In this document: positions 45,982 through 57,799 of the stretch, piece by piece
How the letters are laid out: every line of letters begins with the position of its first letter
How positions within the stretch are numbered: the stretch's first letter is position 1
Assembly: GCA_018350325.1 (NCBI GenBank)
Contig: JAEVLN010000034.1
Location: 248,001 to 312,000 of the forward strand
DNA length: 64,000 nucleotides
Source: Globodera rostochiensis
Taxonomy: Eukaryota > Nematoda > Chromadorea > Rhabditida > Heteroderidae
Reading direction: 5' to 3'
The notes under the pieces: model-generated
Database searches by the model: none
What the model saw: the letters and a program-made list of their open reading frames with translations, nothing else
Told to the model about the DNA's origin: nothing
Program-made: the position numbers and the translations under genes

Positions 45982-48900
45982 ATGATCAATCGATTCATTC
46001 GCAATTTTCTGAACGGCCAGCACATCATTTGCAAGGTTTGCTAATTTTTTTCTATTTTTTTTTTTTGTTGTTAATTACCCTTAGAAACACCTTTTTATTG
46101 AATTTGGAAAAACTTTTTTTTCAAAAAATGGGGGGGGGCATAAAAATTAGTGTTTATCAAGGTCGCTGATCACGAATATATGAATGACCTCCATTCCGAA
46201 CCCCGGCCCCAACGCTTTTTTCGAAAATTCAAAATTTCCCTAAAATCAAATTTTAATTTTTGGCCTCAAAAATCATCCATAAATATTCGGACACTACGAT
46301 CCCGAAAACCCTAGAACCACCTTTTATTAACTTTGAAAAAAAAAATTTTTTTTTTGTTGACACATAACCGAAAAGAACCAAATTTTTTTTGCGTGTCGGC
46401 GATGCCGATAGGCGCCGCCGAGAAAATTTTGCAAATTTTGACTCAATTTGTTAACACATTTTCAACCAAAATTTAAAAAATCGGCACTTTTTTTGAAGTT
46501 TTTAGGAATGGGAGGGGTTCGGCGGTGCCGATAGGCGCCGCCGGGAAAAATTTTTTGATTTTTGATGGCAATTTGTTAAGAAAATTAGTCACAAAAAATG
46601 TAAAAGTTCAAAACAAAAGGGTCCCCTTTATGGTTTTTTTTTCTCAAAAAACATTTCGGGGGGAGGGGGGCCCTGGCCCCACGAATATATGAATGACCTC
46701 CATTCCGAACCCCGGCCCCAACGTTTTTTTCGAAAATTCAAAATTTCCCTAAAATCAAATTTGAATTTTGGCCTCAAAAATCATCCATAAATAATGAATT
46801 CGAAACATTAATCTGTTATAAAAAACGACACGAAAATGCTCTAAAGTTGGAGGGGTTCCCATTTTTTTAAAAACCCGGTGGATTAATCGGAATTCCAATA
46901 ATGAGAATCCTCCCTTTTTGAAATTCAAAATGTTTTTAGGTTCATCAAATTCAAGCTGTTCGTGTGGCGTTTTTGCATCAATGCATCAAAAACAATGTGT
47001 GCCCGGCAGCCGTTCTTTCATGCGGCGCTCGCATGGCGTCCTCGTCGTCGTCCAGTAAATTTTGGACATTTGAGCCCCCAAAAAATTCCAAATTTTATCT
47101 CTTGAGCTTTTTTCAGGTTTTTTTTGAAATTTCAGACCGCCCCAGCCACCCTTCCGAGCTGTTGGACGCGTACCACAACAAACGTACAGCCAACCTTCAA
47201 CTCGCCGATTTGGGCAAGGACGCCGTGGCGTTTGCGCTGGACCTGCACGGTTCAAGGTGGGAATGGGCTGGGGGATGTTTCAAGGTGAACGACTTGAACA
47301 GCTCGGCTAAGCTAAGCGATTGAACAATAAATGTCATTGCTTGAAGCAATGGTGGCGCCAGGAATTTTTTCGGGGGGGGGGGCCGATCCAAAAAGTCATT
47401 TGTTAAGAAATTTGCAACCAGAAATGTAAAAATAGTGCATTTTTTTTTGCTAAAATGGAGTTTATGGGGTTAACCACAAAACAATCGACTCCACTCTAAG
47501 CCTAACGCACGAATCTGCAAAAATTTTTGCGCGGACTCAACTATGAAGAAAGTTATGAGCCCGGGACTGAAGTGTCTTTTGACTGGGGACTCAGTTGTCC
47601 ACTGACTAAAAAAGGGGAAAAATCACTCGTATTGGCTTTCAAAATTACGAATTTGTCATAGAAAATCAAAATTAAGAATTTAAAGCGGCTTTTAAACTGG
47701 TTTAAAATTTTGGATTTTTATTTCGATTTTCGTAAGAAAATCAGTGGAAAAACCTCGAAATTATCGATATCGAAACGGAAGAGACTTTTCGAAAGTGGGA
47801 CAAAAATATGTCTTTTTTTTATTTAAAAATTTTTTTGCCTTTGATTAATTCGACATCATTGTATACTTGAATTTTCAAAAATTTATTAAAAATAATAATT
47901 TATTAAATTGGATTGAGGGCATTTTAATCTCTTATAAATTTTACATGATTTTTACACGATAAATGTTGTGAAATGTCTCAAAAATTACAAAATTTCTTTG
48001 ATATAATTTCTCTTTCGACAAATCTCGAAGAATCTCTTTCGATTTTCGTTTAGAAAATCGGGAGAAAAACCTCGAAATTATCGAAATCAAGAGGTTTCGA
48101 CGCAGCCCTGCTAGGTACCATTCAGTTCGATTCGTATTTTTTTAAAGCCTATATGAGTGATTTTGCGCATTTTTATAAATGGACAACTGAGTCTCCACAC
48201 AAAAAGACACTTCAGTCCCGGGCTCATAACTTTCTTCATAGTTGAGTCCGCGCAAAAATTTTTGCAGATTCGTGGCGTTAGGCTTAGAGTGGAGTCGATT
48301 GGTATATGATTTGAAGGTTTTGGAGTCAACCCCATAAACTCCATTTTTTTCGATTAATTTGCAAAACAATATGGTCCTTTTTTTCTCAAAAAAATTTTAC
48401 CGATGTGTTTCGTCGATTTTTTTTTCAACAAATTGTTCACTCCACAAAAAATCATCAAGTCAAAAACTGTCAAACTTTTTTATTAAATCGTACAATTTTA
48501 GCACAAACAAAGAAAGCTATTGTTGATTTAATTGGAATTTTCCGTTAACATTTTGCCAGGTTCATCCAGCAAAAGTTGGAGCGTGCCAATCCGACGGAGA
48601 AGGCTCAGCTGGTGGACGAATTGCGTGGCCATGTGTTGGAATTGGCCCAGCAAATGTACGGCTCTCACGTGATCCGAAAGGCGTTGGAAACGGTGGACAA
48701 AGCGTCACAAATTGAGGCAAAAGCATTTAATTTTATTATTTTTCTTGACTGAATTAAATGTTTTTTAGATAATCAATGAGATATTGGCGCAAGTGATTCC
48801 CCTGTCCCTCCATAAATACGGTTGTTGGGTGATCGAATGTGTTCTTGAACACTGCACTGAGCAGCAAAAGCGTCCCGTGTTGGAACAACTACATGACAAT

Positions 48901-51234
48901 GTGCCCACTTTGATCACTGATCAGTATGGCAGCCACGTGATCGAACGTGTGATTGAACACTGCACGGAGCAGCAAAAGCGTCCCGTGTTGGAACAACTGC
49001 TTGACATTGTGCCCACTTTGGTGACGGATCAGTATGGCAGCCACGTGATCCAACTTGTGATTGAACATGGACTGCCCGAAGACCGGGCGCGCATTGTGCG
49101 CAGTCTGCAGGGGGACATTATGAAATATGCACAGGACAAATTCGCCTCCAACCTCATCGAGAAGTGTTTGATCGGCGGGACGGCGGATCAGAAACGGGCG
49201 CTGTTCGACAACATTTGTGTGGGGTCAGTTGCTTTTGGATTAAATGTGTAAGGGCCATCAGTTTTTTGGGGACATAAATTGTTGAACGGTTCGCGGTCTT
49301 TCAGACGTTACAAAACATTTCCTTTTTTCGATAATCATTTTCGAAAATTGTGTAAAACTGAAAAGAAATTCTAAATTAAATAATATAAATTTTATTTTTC
49401 TCAGAGGGCCGAAGACGCTTCGAAATGCTCGACAGTTGATGGCTGACGAATTTGGCACTTTTGTGATTCAGGTCCTGCGAATATTTATTAATGTTGAAAA
49501 AAGGCGAAAAACTATTTTTGCACTCTCTTCAAATTTGTCTAATTCTTTCAATTTTTGCCGCACATTCAAAAGGAATTGTAAAACATAATTTAATTAATAA
49601 GTACAAGCCCCTGAAATAGCCAAAAAACACTGGTGGAATGAATAAAAAGGAAATTACTTAATTAAGAAGAAAAAAAGTTTCAGAAATTTTTCGAGTACGG
49701 CACGGACGATCAGAAGGCTCAACTTGTGGACGCATTGCGTGGCCACGTGTTGGAATTGGCCCTGCAAATGTACGGCTGTCACGTGATCCAAGCAGCGTTG
49801 AAATCGGTGGACAAAGCGTCACAAATTGAGGCAGAATTTATTGGAAATAATTATTACATTTTTGAGGAGGCTTTTAATTTTATTTAAATTAATGATTAAA
49901 TACTTTTAAAGATAATCGAAGAACTGACGCCCCGTTCGTGTGTGTTCAGATGCATCAAAGATCAGTATGGAGCCTACGTCATGAACACGGTGAATAACAA
50001 CAAAATTATATGCGTTATTTGAGTCTTTAACCGGGGCTCCCGGGTTTAGGCTTAGCTTCATTTGAAACTGTTAAAATTCTTCACAGATATTTGAACTGAT
50101 CGAACCACAACGGCTTCAATTTGTCGTTGATGCCATACTGTCCAGTCCGTCGGATTCGGTACATTTCGTAATTTTCAAAATCTTGAAAGCATCCTTCGCA
50201 TCCCTGCAGGTTGCCTCCCTGTCTCTCCATATATACGGTAATTGGGTGATCCGAAGTGTGCTTAAACACTGCACGGAGCAGCAAAAGCGTCCCGTGTTGG
50301 AACAACTGCTTGACAATTTGCTCTCTTTGGTCACGGACAAGCATGGCAACTACGTGATCCAACATTTGGTTGAGCATGGACGTCCCGAAGACCGGGAGCG
50401 CATTGTGCGCAGTCTGCAAGGGGACATTATGAAGAACACATATCTCCACTCCTTCTGCAGCATAATCGAAAAGTGTTTGATTTTTGGGACGACGGAGCAG
50501 AAAAATGCACTGATCGACCAAGTTTGTGCGGAGTGAGTTTTGTCCGGGAATCCGAAAAACTCAATTTGTGCTGTTTTCTGTTCAGCGACGGCACAGGAAA
50601 GACGCCTTTGTTGCAAATGATGCAGAGACCGTTCGGCAAGGACGTCGTGCAGAAAATGCTGAACGTTGCGGACTCTGCGCATCGGGATAAAATGATGTTC
50701 GCCATCGAAGAACACATTCCGGCACTGCTCCGCTTAAAAACACAGGAATTAGAGCAGCAGAGTGAGTTTGTGTTAGCTTTTCTGCGCCTTTTGCATTTCG
50801 TGAATCAATTTATTCGTCGTTATCGATTTTGCCTCTCGGGAATTAATTCATTTTCCCTACCATGGCGCTATTGGATAATTCGGTATATGCCAGTGATGTG
50901 AACGGATTCCGGACATTTTTGTGGCGTTCGGTTACATCCCTGTTATGTATTAGTGCTGCACGAGAGTCTCGGCGGAGAATTTTTTAGGTTTTTTTTTGAG
51001 TCTCGGTGTCATTTCTCGGTTTCGGTCTCGAGTCTCGGTGTCATTTCTCGGTCTCGAGTCTCGGTAAATTTTGGGTCTCGTGCAGCACTATTACGTATGA
51101 TGCACTTGGTAGCCCTCACTTTTTTGTGTTGATTTGTTAATTATTTGAATGTTTTTTCGGTTTCAGGCCGCTTAAGCAAAGGCGCGGGCGGAGCAATCGC
51201 TGACAAAAAAAGGAAGAAGCCGATTAACGGATAA
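45982..51234 (+). CDS. PUF RNA-binding protein E, about 13 repeats
   Basis: Exons 45982-46035, 46940-47054, 47136-47256, 48560-48716, 48769-49223, 49405-49471, 49684-49830, 49912-49989, 50087-50158, 50210-50532, 50586-50761 and 51167-51234; 610 residues, no stop or frameshift. Repeat order 1, 3', 5', 6', 6'', 7', 2, 3, 4, 5, 6, 7, 8: one complete eight-repeat set with a 3-7 block inserted after repeat 1. Base-reading motifs run HGSRFIQ, GSHVIR, GCWVIE, GSHVIE, GSHVIQ, FASNLIE, GTFVIQ, GCHVIQ, GAYVMN, GNWVIR, GNYVIQ, CSIIE and GKDVVQ. Several repeats therefore lack a standard base-reading triad. GC-AG introns at 48717-48768 and 49831-49911. The 47055-47135 intron is in frame and stop-free, so it could be retained. 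Intron 3 holds a fold-back element with a hAT MITE inside it. Confidence 0.86.
46380..46570. repeat. GC-rich hairpin repeat, representative pair
   Basis: Two copies of the dispersed motif GGCG(G/A)TGCCGATAGGCGCC followed by GCCG, each next to AATTTGTTAA and TTTTCAACCAAAATTT-like flanks. Other copies, in either orientation, lie near 9595, 13292, 16605, 16730, 27920, 29215, 30850, 30985, 33485, 33600, 56095, 59425, 59490, 59935, 61440 and 61575. The core is an almost perfect palindrome with a TATCG/CGATA spacer, in otherwise AT-rich DNA. Many copies are followed by a run of C or G. Confidence 0.8.
47455..48360. mobile_element. Fold-back element split by a truncated hAT MITE
   Basis: Left arm 47455-47660 and right arm 48120-48350 are inverted copies (AATCGACTCCACTCTAAGCC, GAGCCCGGGACTGAAGTGTC). 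Between them is a partial copy of the CAGGGCTGCGTCGAAA element: subterminal TTTCGATTTTCGTAAGAAAA, right end TTTCGACGCAGCCCTG at about 48108, left terminus missing. All within intron 3 of PUF gene E. Confidence 0.75.
50951..51090. mobile_element. Short MITE TAGTGCTGCACGAGA in PUF E intron 11
   Basis: A 140-bp element with ends TAGTGCTGCACGAGAGTCTC and TCTCGTGCAGCACTA, with TTATGTAT/TTACGTAT flanks (one mismatch). The interior is repeated CTCGAGTCTCGG. Copies occupy the same intron in D (about 42920-43027, left part damaged) and F (about 62622-62735), so the insertion predates the D/E/F split; B and C lack it. Confidence 0.8.
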
Positions 51235-52925
51235 TGACGGCGTCCCTTTGATGATTGATTGAATAATTTATTTATTTTTTGCTCGTAATTGAATTGAAGC
51301 GTGATACAAACAGAAAAAATATATTGTACTCGATCTCCATCATAATTTAAATTCATGGCTGGTTGGGTGGTGTTGCGAGTGACAAACTTTTTGCTTTATC
51401 ATTGAAGAAATCTTCAACTATTGTAAAATTTGAATTTTATGTAATTTGTTAAGAAAAAAAATTTGGTCCAAAACAATTTTTCGCAAGAATTGCGTAGCGG
51501 CGAACGGGAATTTCGACTTTAACCGGGACGGCCCGTGTTTTTCCTGCTCATTTTAGGTGTATATAGCGGCACTATAACTAGGGCTAAGATTTATATGGAC
51601 AAAAAATCTCTGAATATGGCCATAAAAGATGGATGAAAAATTGTAAAATATGGCAAAATGCAAAATATAGACGAAATATGGATAAAAAAATTTTCAAATA
51701 TAGCAAAAAAAATGGGCAAGATTTTCCTAATAGAAGTAAAAAGAACAATAAATTTTTATATGCAATTTAAGACATTTCAGAAAATTTTTTGAAAATAAGC
51801 AGAATTTTAAAAATTTTCATTTTTTTGGTGGTTGAATTTTTAGTCTTGAATGTCATTTGAGAAAGTCGATCTTTAGGGGGTGTATCAGATCTGCCGATTT
51901 TTGCACAGAGTTTGCCAACTAAATTGTCTCCAAAAGCATTAAGCTCAAAGCACAAAATTTTTTAAGATATTGAGCAAACAAGTTGAAAAAAAATTATTTT
52001 TTTCTGAAAATGAGTGAAAAATGCAAAATTTGGGGACAGGAAAGGGAGGCAAAACAAGTTAAACGTGGTTTTAAATATATATATTTTTTAATTTTTAAAC
52101 TATCTTTTTTAATCAATCCATAACTGTTTTATCGAAAATCGGTGTAATTCATCCTTGCAGTCTACCGGGTTTGAACCCTTGGCTCAGAGCAAAAAAATGC
52201 ACTGTTTGTGTTGTATAAATACAGTATGCCAACATTTTTTGAGATCCACTTCACCACGCGTGCAAATCTGCTATTTCCAAATTTATTGGGGGCGTAAGTG
52301 TTATAGTGAGGGGGGAAGCAGACGAAATTAATGATGCCCGAGACCCAAAATTCCCCGATACTCGAGTCTCGAGACTCGATACCGAGACCGATACCCAAAA
52401 AAACCCCGAGACTTTTCTCGAGTCCGATACTCGATACCGAGACTCTCGTGCATCACAAAGACGAAATAGCACTCATTATAAAAAATTTTAGAAGAATTAG
52501 AGCGACTTTTTAGTCAATATAAATCCGCTCGAGCGATATTATTGGCATGGAGCTCGCGACCAAAAGGGCCGTGGAAGAATGAATACCATATAGCCAATTA
52601 AGTGATTTCAAAAAAAAAAAAATTGATGTTGAAGACAATGAGGAAGATATTTTTGAATAATAATCCCGGTTAAACCAGGTTTCGTTTTTCCAAAAGAACA
52701 ACATATGCATCCTTAAAAATCAAAAAAATTTTCAAACAAAAAATGCACCCCCCTATAAAAATGACTTTTCTTTGACCAAAAATCCATCCGCAAAAAGCAA
52801 AATTTCCCTAAAAATTTTTTGATTTGATATTTTTTGTAAAATGTTCCAAAACATGTGAAAAATAGTACAACATTTACAATTGTGAGAGGAAAAGTAATAA
52901 AGAATGACGAATTTTTTGAAGGCTT
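51235..52925. other. Gene-free interval downstream of PUF E
   Basis: It begins with the PUF 3' flank shared with D and F (to about 51350). Beyond this are AT-rich DNA with AAATATGG repeats (51600-51680), a T-arm-like GGGTTTGAACCC at about 52170 and CTCGAGAC repeats at 52340-52450. No coding frame has recognisable features. Confidence 0.5.
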
Positions 52926-52929
52926 TCAC

Positions 52930-53643
52930 AAGGGTTGGACAAGACCGGATATTATCCGCGTCCCCCGGCAGCGGTTCCACCGGTTCCTCGACACCCGGAT
53001 ACCGGTACCGGATAGCAATTTACAGCCGGATATCCGTCCGGATACCGGATAATTTTCAATTTTTAAAAATAATAATTAAAATTTTATAAAAAATCAAAAT
53101 TCACGCAATTTTTGCCAAAAAGTAAATAAAGCATAAAATAAAATGAATAAAATCAAATTCAATCAAGTTGGATTGTTAATTTCATTTGTCACTCTTCATC
53201 TGAATCAATTTTTGTTATGAAAATTGATCCAAAAATTCTAATTTTTCTTTGGGTTTGAATGAAAATTAAGAAAAAAGCATACGATTTGTAGCGCAAGTAT
53301 AATTTTTAAAGAAAATTTGAGCAATTTTTGTTAGGCCAATTGTTTTGTGAAATTGGTAACTAATTATAAAAAACAAATTACAGAAGCCCATTTCTCTCTA
53401 TTTAATTTTAATAGGAAATGGCAAAATGTCACGCAAAGTTCAAAAATTTTACTAGCGCTAACACAAGCAAAAAAAAATCTCTCCTAAAAATACCACCATT
53501 AGGGGGTGCTTAACCCGCCCGGATCCAACCCCCGGATACCGGGTATCCCGGATCCTGGACAGCCGGATACCGGTCCCGGATAATTTGCCCAAAACACCCG
53601 GATACCGGTCCCGGTTCCGGATACCCGTTCTTGTCCAACCCTA
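52930..53643. mobile_element. hAT-like MITE with AGGGTTGGACAAGA ends
   Basis: Inverted ends AAGGGTTGGACAAGACCGGA and reverse, flanked by GCTTTCAC (52922-52929) and GTTTTCAC (53644-53651). Subterminal CCGGATACCGG repeats at both ends. Confidence 0.8.
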
Positions 53644-53654
53644 GTTTTCACGCA

Positions 53655-54570
53655 CAAATTGAGAAGATTTGGTCAGTTTTAGCACATTTTTTAATCAATA
53701 TTTTGGCACTTTTGGGGGGGGGGGTGGGGTTGGTCATTGGGGGTTTTCGCGACGCTCATTCGCGCACCGCACAAAAATTTTTGAACCTAAATTTATATTA
53801 AATATTCCTTTTTGAGGGTGTGAAAAACAAGCGATTTCGGGCAATTTAAAGTCATTTGTGCAGACTTCAAAGCTAAATTAAACCGACTTCATCGAGCGAG
53901 ATTTTAATCGAGCTATCAAAAAAAGCTCGGTCTAGCCCTAATGAAGCTGTCATTAGCCAACATTTTTATGTGATTATTAAACACTTCAATTCGAAAGCTT
54001 CTGATGAATCCAGGCCGATCCTGATTTTTTAAAGGGTTAAATTAGGCGCTTTCGGGCCGATTATTTTTCTTTAAAAAATTTAGTTAATATTTTTTCTATT
54101 CATCAAAGATTCCAGACAATTGTAAATCGCTAATTGGAAGTTTTTGTTCAGCTTATGTAACGTAAGCACGGGACCGGACCCGGTAGCTCATTTCTCAATT
54201 AAAAAATTTTCTTTTGACGAATTCGTAATCCACAAAATTTGACCAAAAGGGTCACCCCCCTATGGTTTTTGTCAACATTTACTGTAGTCCGGGTCTAGGT
54301 ACGGATTTTCCGGGACTAGTGATTGTAAATAATCTAGCTTCTTTTCTTGTGCCTTAAATTAATTGATTTGTCAAAAATTTGATTGTTTAGGCTTAGACTT
54401 TAGATGTCATTTTATTCATATTTATTTGTGGAAAAGAGGTGTAACACCAACAAAAATGGAGTATGTTTTAGAGTAAAGGAAATAACGGCAGTAGCGAGTA
54501 GAGACCGGATAAAGATTTGGTTAATGAAACGTTCATTTCCAAATTAAGTTTTAATATTTTAAAATATTTT
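53655..54570. other. Gene-free AT-rich interval
   Basis: No gene, RNA or complete element recognised. It contains a GGGGGGGGGTGGGG run near 53716 and parts of dispersed repeats. Confidence 0.4.
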
Positions 54571-54574
54571 ATTG

Positions 54575-54945
54575 TTCAAATGGCGTACTGACCGAATCCA
54601 GCCCAGTCCGAATACAGACCGGGGCAATAACTGACTATAAACTTAACCGATTCAGACTTTCTAAACATCATTCGAAAGCTTTTGTCGAGATGAAGCTATT
54701 ATTAAGCTAAAGTTTGCCATTAGACAAATCGCAAAAAAGTTATGACCAGAAAAAACATAAAAATTCATATTTTTAAACTTTTAAAAGTTTTCTAGCCATA
54801 ACTTTTTTGAATCGCAAAACTGTAGCTTAACAATAACTTTATTTCGACAGACTTTCGAAAGGGTTTTAGAAAGTCTGAATCGGTTAAGTTTAAGTCAGTT
54901 ATTACGCCCTCCCCGGTCTGGATTCGGTTCGGTAGCCATTCAAAT
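54575..54945. mobile_element. Fold-back element, GACCGGG tips
   Basis: Arms 54575-54740 and 54780-54940 are inverted copies (AACTTAACCGATTCAGACTTTC and reverse, split here as AACTTAACCGATTC and AGACTTTC; then CTTTCGAAAG-like and CATAACTTTTTT). The right tip GCCCTCCCCGGTCTGGATTC pairs with CCAGTCCGAATACAGACCGG on the left. Confidence 0.75.
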
Positions 54946-54984
54946 TCAAAGGGGTTGTGGGGTCTAAACATCTGGCTACGGCCT

Positions 54985-56379
54985 TGTTTGGTAGGGGAAG
55001 GACACAAAAATAGGCATTTGGAAAAGGTGGTGAGGAGAGACGGACGCGGGCACTGTCAATTCGTCGTGCATGTTCTCATTGAAGACAGGCAACATGAGTG
55101 CCGTGCCATCACTAAAATTGAATATGTTTTAATCATTGATTAGATAGCCCTCAGATCTGCTGGTTGACTAATGTGTCTTCTTCCTGATAAATGTTGTCCG
55201 CGTTTGGCCTTATTTCTGGGACAGTTACATAACATTAAGAGCTCGGATACTTAGTAGATACTGACCAGGGATTGAGTCGGCAACCCCACCGACCCCCCCC
55301 CCCCCATCGGAAGTAAGTAAAAACCAGAACTCTCAAAAAAATCATTAACTGTAAAAACAGAAAATGCACGCCCTAAACGAGCAGTTTTTGGAAAAATTGT
55401 TTTTAAAAAAATGCGTTTAAAAAGAAAACAGATTTTTACTGGCTTTTCTGTCTTAATTAGAAAAAACAGATGCCATATTTTTGGCTTCTCGAATGTGAGT
55501 TGGTGCCTCCCTGTTACTGACAAAAAGTGTCTCATCTAAACTAATTGTTGCCACTACATTGGTATCGGATGAATAATTAATATTAAATATGTACATATTA
55601 GAAGAATATGTACATTTAATATTGTTTAAAAACAACTCCACCATACTGTGGCTGGTGACGGTTACCAAAGCTTGCGTGGGACCTGAAACACACAATATTC
55701 AAAGTGTTATATGCCATTAAGGCAGGGATTGTATCTGTCCTTTTTTTAAAGATTTGTTCTTTTTTGAGGTACCCCAATCTTTAAAATTTTAAATGTCCTT
55801 TTTTTAAAGATTTGTTCTTTTTTGAGGTACCCCAATCTTTAAAATTTTAAATGTCCTTTTTTTAAAGATTTGTACTTTATTTGGGGTACACGTCCTTTTT
55901 TTCATTTTCGTTTCGGAATTGGTGTTTTTAGGGAAAATACAAATAAAGCTGCAGAAGGTAACTAAAAATCTCATCCCTGGTAATAATATTTGTTCATTTT
56001 TATCCAAATTCTATTGTACTGATTTTCAGGTTAATTCGAATTTTTTCGACCAATTTTCTTTCCAAATTGAGTCGAAAATTAAAAAATTTTTCCCGGCGGC
56101 GCCTATCGGCACCGCCGACCCCCCCCCCCCCTACTAAAGCAAAATTCGCAAAAAAAAATTGCGTTTTTGAAAATCTAAAATCGGCAAAATTTCGATCCAT
56201 GGGAGCAATTTCCAACCACCAATTCGGATCCCAAAATCTTTTTTTTTTGCCCTTGATGTCCTTATTTTTGAAAATTTTCGATGCGAACCCTGCATTAAGG
56301 GAATATAACAAAAATCCTTACCCAGTACCAGTCCCAGGCACACACCAATGGATAAATCCATGGCAAACGATTGCGGCAT
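54985..56379 (-). CDS. Unknown secreted or membrane protein gene, partial
   Basis: Exon 1 56379-56322 encodes MPQSFAMDLSIGVCLGLVLG, a likely signal sequence, ending at a strong donor G|GTAAGG. Exon 2 starts after TTTCAG at 55682 in matching phase and stays open to a TAA at 55453; its true 3' splice point is unclear. A further coding-looking stretch at about 55108-54985 follows ATTTTAG on the same strand (it includes GTALMLPVFNENMHDELTVP) and is cut at its end by a repeat starting GGCCGTAGCCAG. A frame-consistent junction between exon 2 and this stretch was not found; 55225-55150 may hold another exon. No known domain recognised. The gene is probably truncated by a transposon. Confidence 0.45.
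55736..55885. repeat. 58-bp tandem repeat, about 2.5 units
   Basis: Units containing TGTCCTTTTTTTAAAGATTT, then GTTCTTTTTTGAGGTACCCC and AATCTTTAAAATTTTAAA. It lies in the first intron of the unknown minus-strand gene. Confidence 0.85.
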
Positions 56380-56399
56380 AAAGGGTGGTGACGATTCAT

Positions 56400-57150
56400 T
56401 CCTTCGATGCCCTTTAGGAAAAATCTATCTATTAAAAACAGAGCTCCCATTTGTTCTTTTATATTTGTAAGAAATGCTATGATTTTGGCTTAACATTCTC
56501 TTATTTTATTGGGTTCGGAGAATTTTCACAATATTTTAATAAAAATGAGAATATATAGAAGCAAATTTTTTAAATCATTTTTTAAATTCAGCTCCCCTAA
56601 CAAACGAAAAATTTGGCGGAAAAATGCCCACCCCCCCGTAAATTGAATATTTTTTTGAAAAATTGCTTAAGAAAAAGCAATAAAACAGAAAAATGCACCC
56701 CTAAACATCGATTTTTCGCCAATTGTCCCCACCCCCAACCCCTTCCGAAATCCCGGTTTCTCCAAAAGCCCGGTCCCGGCCTACTCTAATTTTATGGAAA
56801 GAGCCTCAACAATCACCAAACTCACCAAAAATGGAGGAATCACAATTTTGGCATCGGCTTTCTAAAAATATTATTAAAATACAAAAGCCCAAATTTTATT
56901 AGTGTTATGGAAATACTTTTCTTCTATCAATTTGAAACTAAAATTAGCCTTTCTTAAACATTCAAGACTCATCAATGGAATGTGGTTGTCAGGAAAAAAA
57001 TAGGATGGAAGCTAATATTATTAACAACAAAAAAAAGTGCTCTAAATAATTAAGATCATTCAACTTAAAACAAAGTTATGATTTTTAAATAGTCACCCAA
57101 TTTTGCTGATGATCTGAGTGTCATTAAAAATCTTTTTTAAAATGGAAAGT
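56400..57150. other. Gene-free interval upstream of the unknown gene
   Basis: AT-rich, with fragments of dispersed repeats (CCCCACCCCCAACCCC near 56729). The promoter of the minus-strand gene starting at 56379 would lie here; no specific motif can be named. Confidence 0.4.
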
Positions 57151-57157
57151 TGTTCAA

Positions 57158-57326
57158 TAGAGCCCGACATTTTGAAAAATCCTGGACCTGCATTTTAGGG
57201 GGGTTTGGACCTGATTTCCTGGACAAAAAATCCAGGTCCAGGAAAATCCAGCGTTTTGGAGGCTCCACTGGACCTGGACTCTGGGTCCAGGAAAAATCCA
57301 GGCCTGGATCCAGGTCGGGCTCTAGT
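57158..57326. mobile_element. Short MITE with TAGAGCCCGAC ends
   Basis: Ends TAGAGCCCGACATTTTG and CCAGGTCGGGCTCTA. The interior is repeated TCCAGGACCTGGA tracts. A partial copy lies near 27062. The target duplication is not clear. Confidence 0.65.
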
Positions 57327-57429
57327 GTTCACCCCCGATCCCCGACGGGGGTCGGGGAGGCCGGGGTTGACCATGTCGGGTTCGGGGACGATCCCTTTTC
57401 TCGCGTCATCCACGGCAACTCCCCGCTTT

Positions 57430-57605
57430 AACAAAGTTAACATTCTATTTTCACTTTCGTGGTCCCTGAGACCACCAAAAGCGTTCCATCCTCAGGCGAA
57501 TGTTTTCATTACATTCGGCCATCGAGGCCATTTGCGCTATTGTCTACGGTCCAATTACCCAAATTTTGCCTGGTCCGTCCCCTGTTGGCTCTTATTCATA
57601 TCCGC
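57430..57605. other. GC-balanced stretch, possible exon fragment
   Basis: A short island with coding-like composition. The plus strand reads RRMFSLHSAIEAICAIVYGP and onward to about 57618, a hydrophobic helix of the kind seen in nematode seven-transmembrane receptors. The minus strand is interrupted. There are no clear splice sites or partner exons, so it is at best a fragment. Confidence 0.25.
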
Positions 57606-57799
57606 GCGGCATAAGGATTAATTGAAAAGAAATAATTCGTTGGGGGGCAGTTATGGGTGGATTTTTTTGGTGTCCGGACTTTTCGACTCCTGGACAATTC
57701 GACAGCGGCGGACGATTCGACAGCGGATTTTTCGTTAGTACAACAAATTTAAAAAAATTTAAGTTAATTAAAATTTTCAAAAAAAATTTTATATGTAAG

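Noticed and set aside
54955..55143. 62-codon plus-strand open frame
   Set aside because: Opposite strand of the coding-like stretch of the minus-strand unknown gene, starting inside a transposon end.
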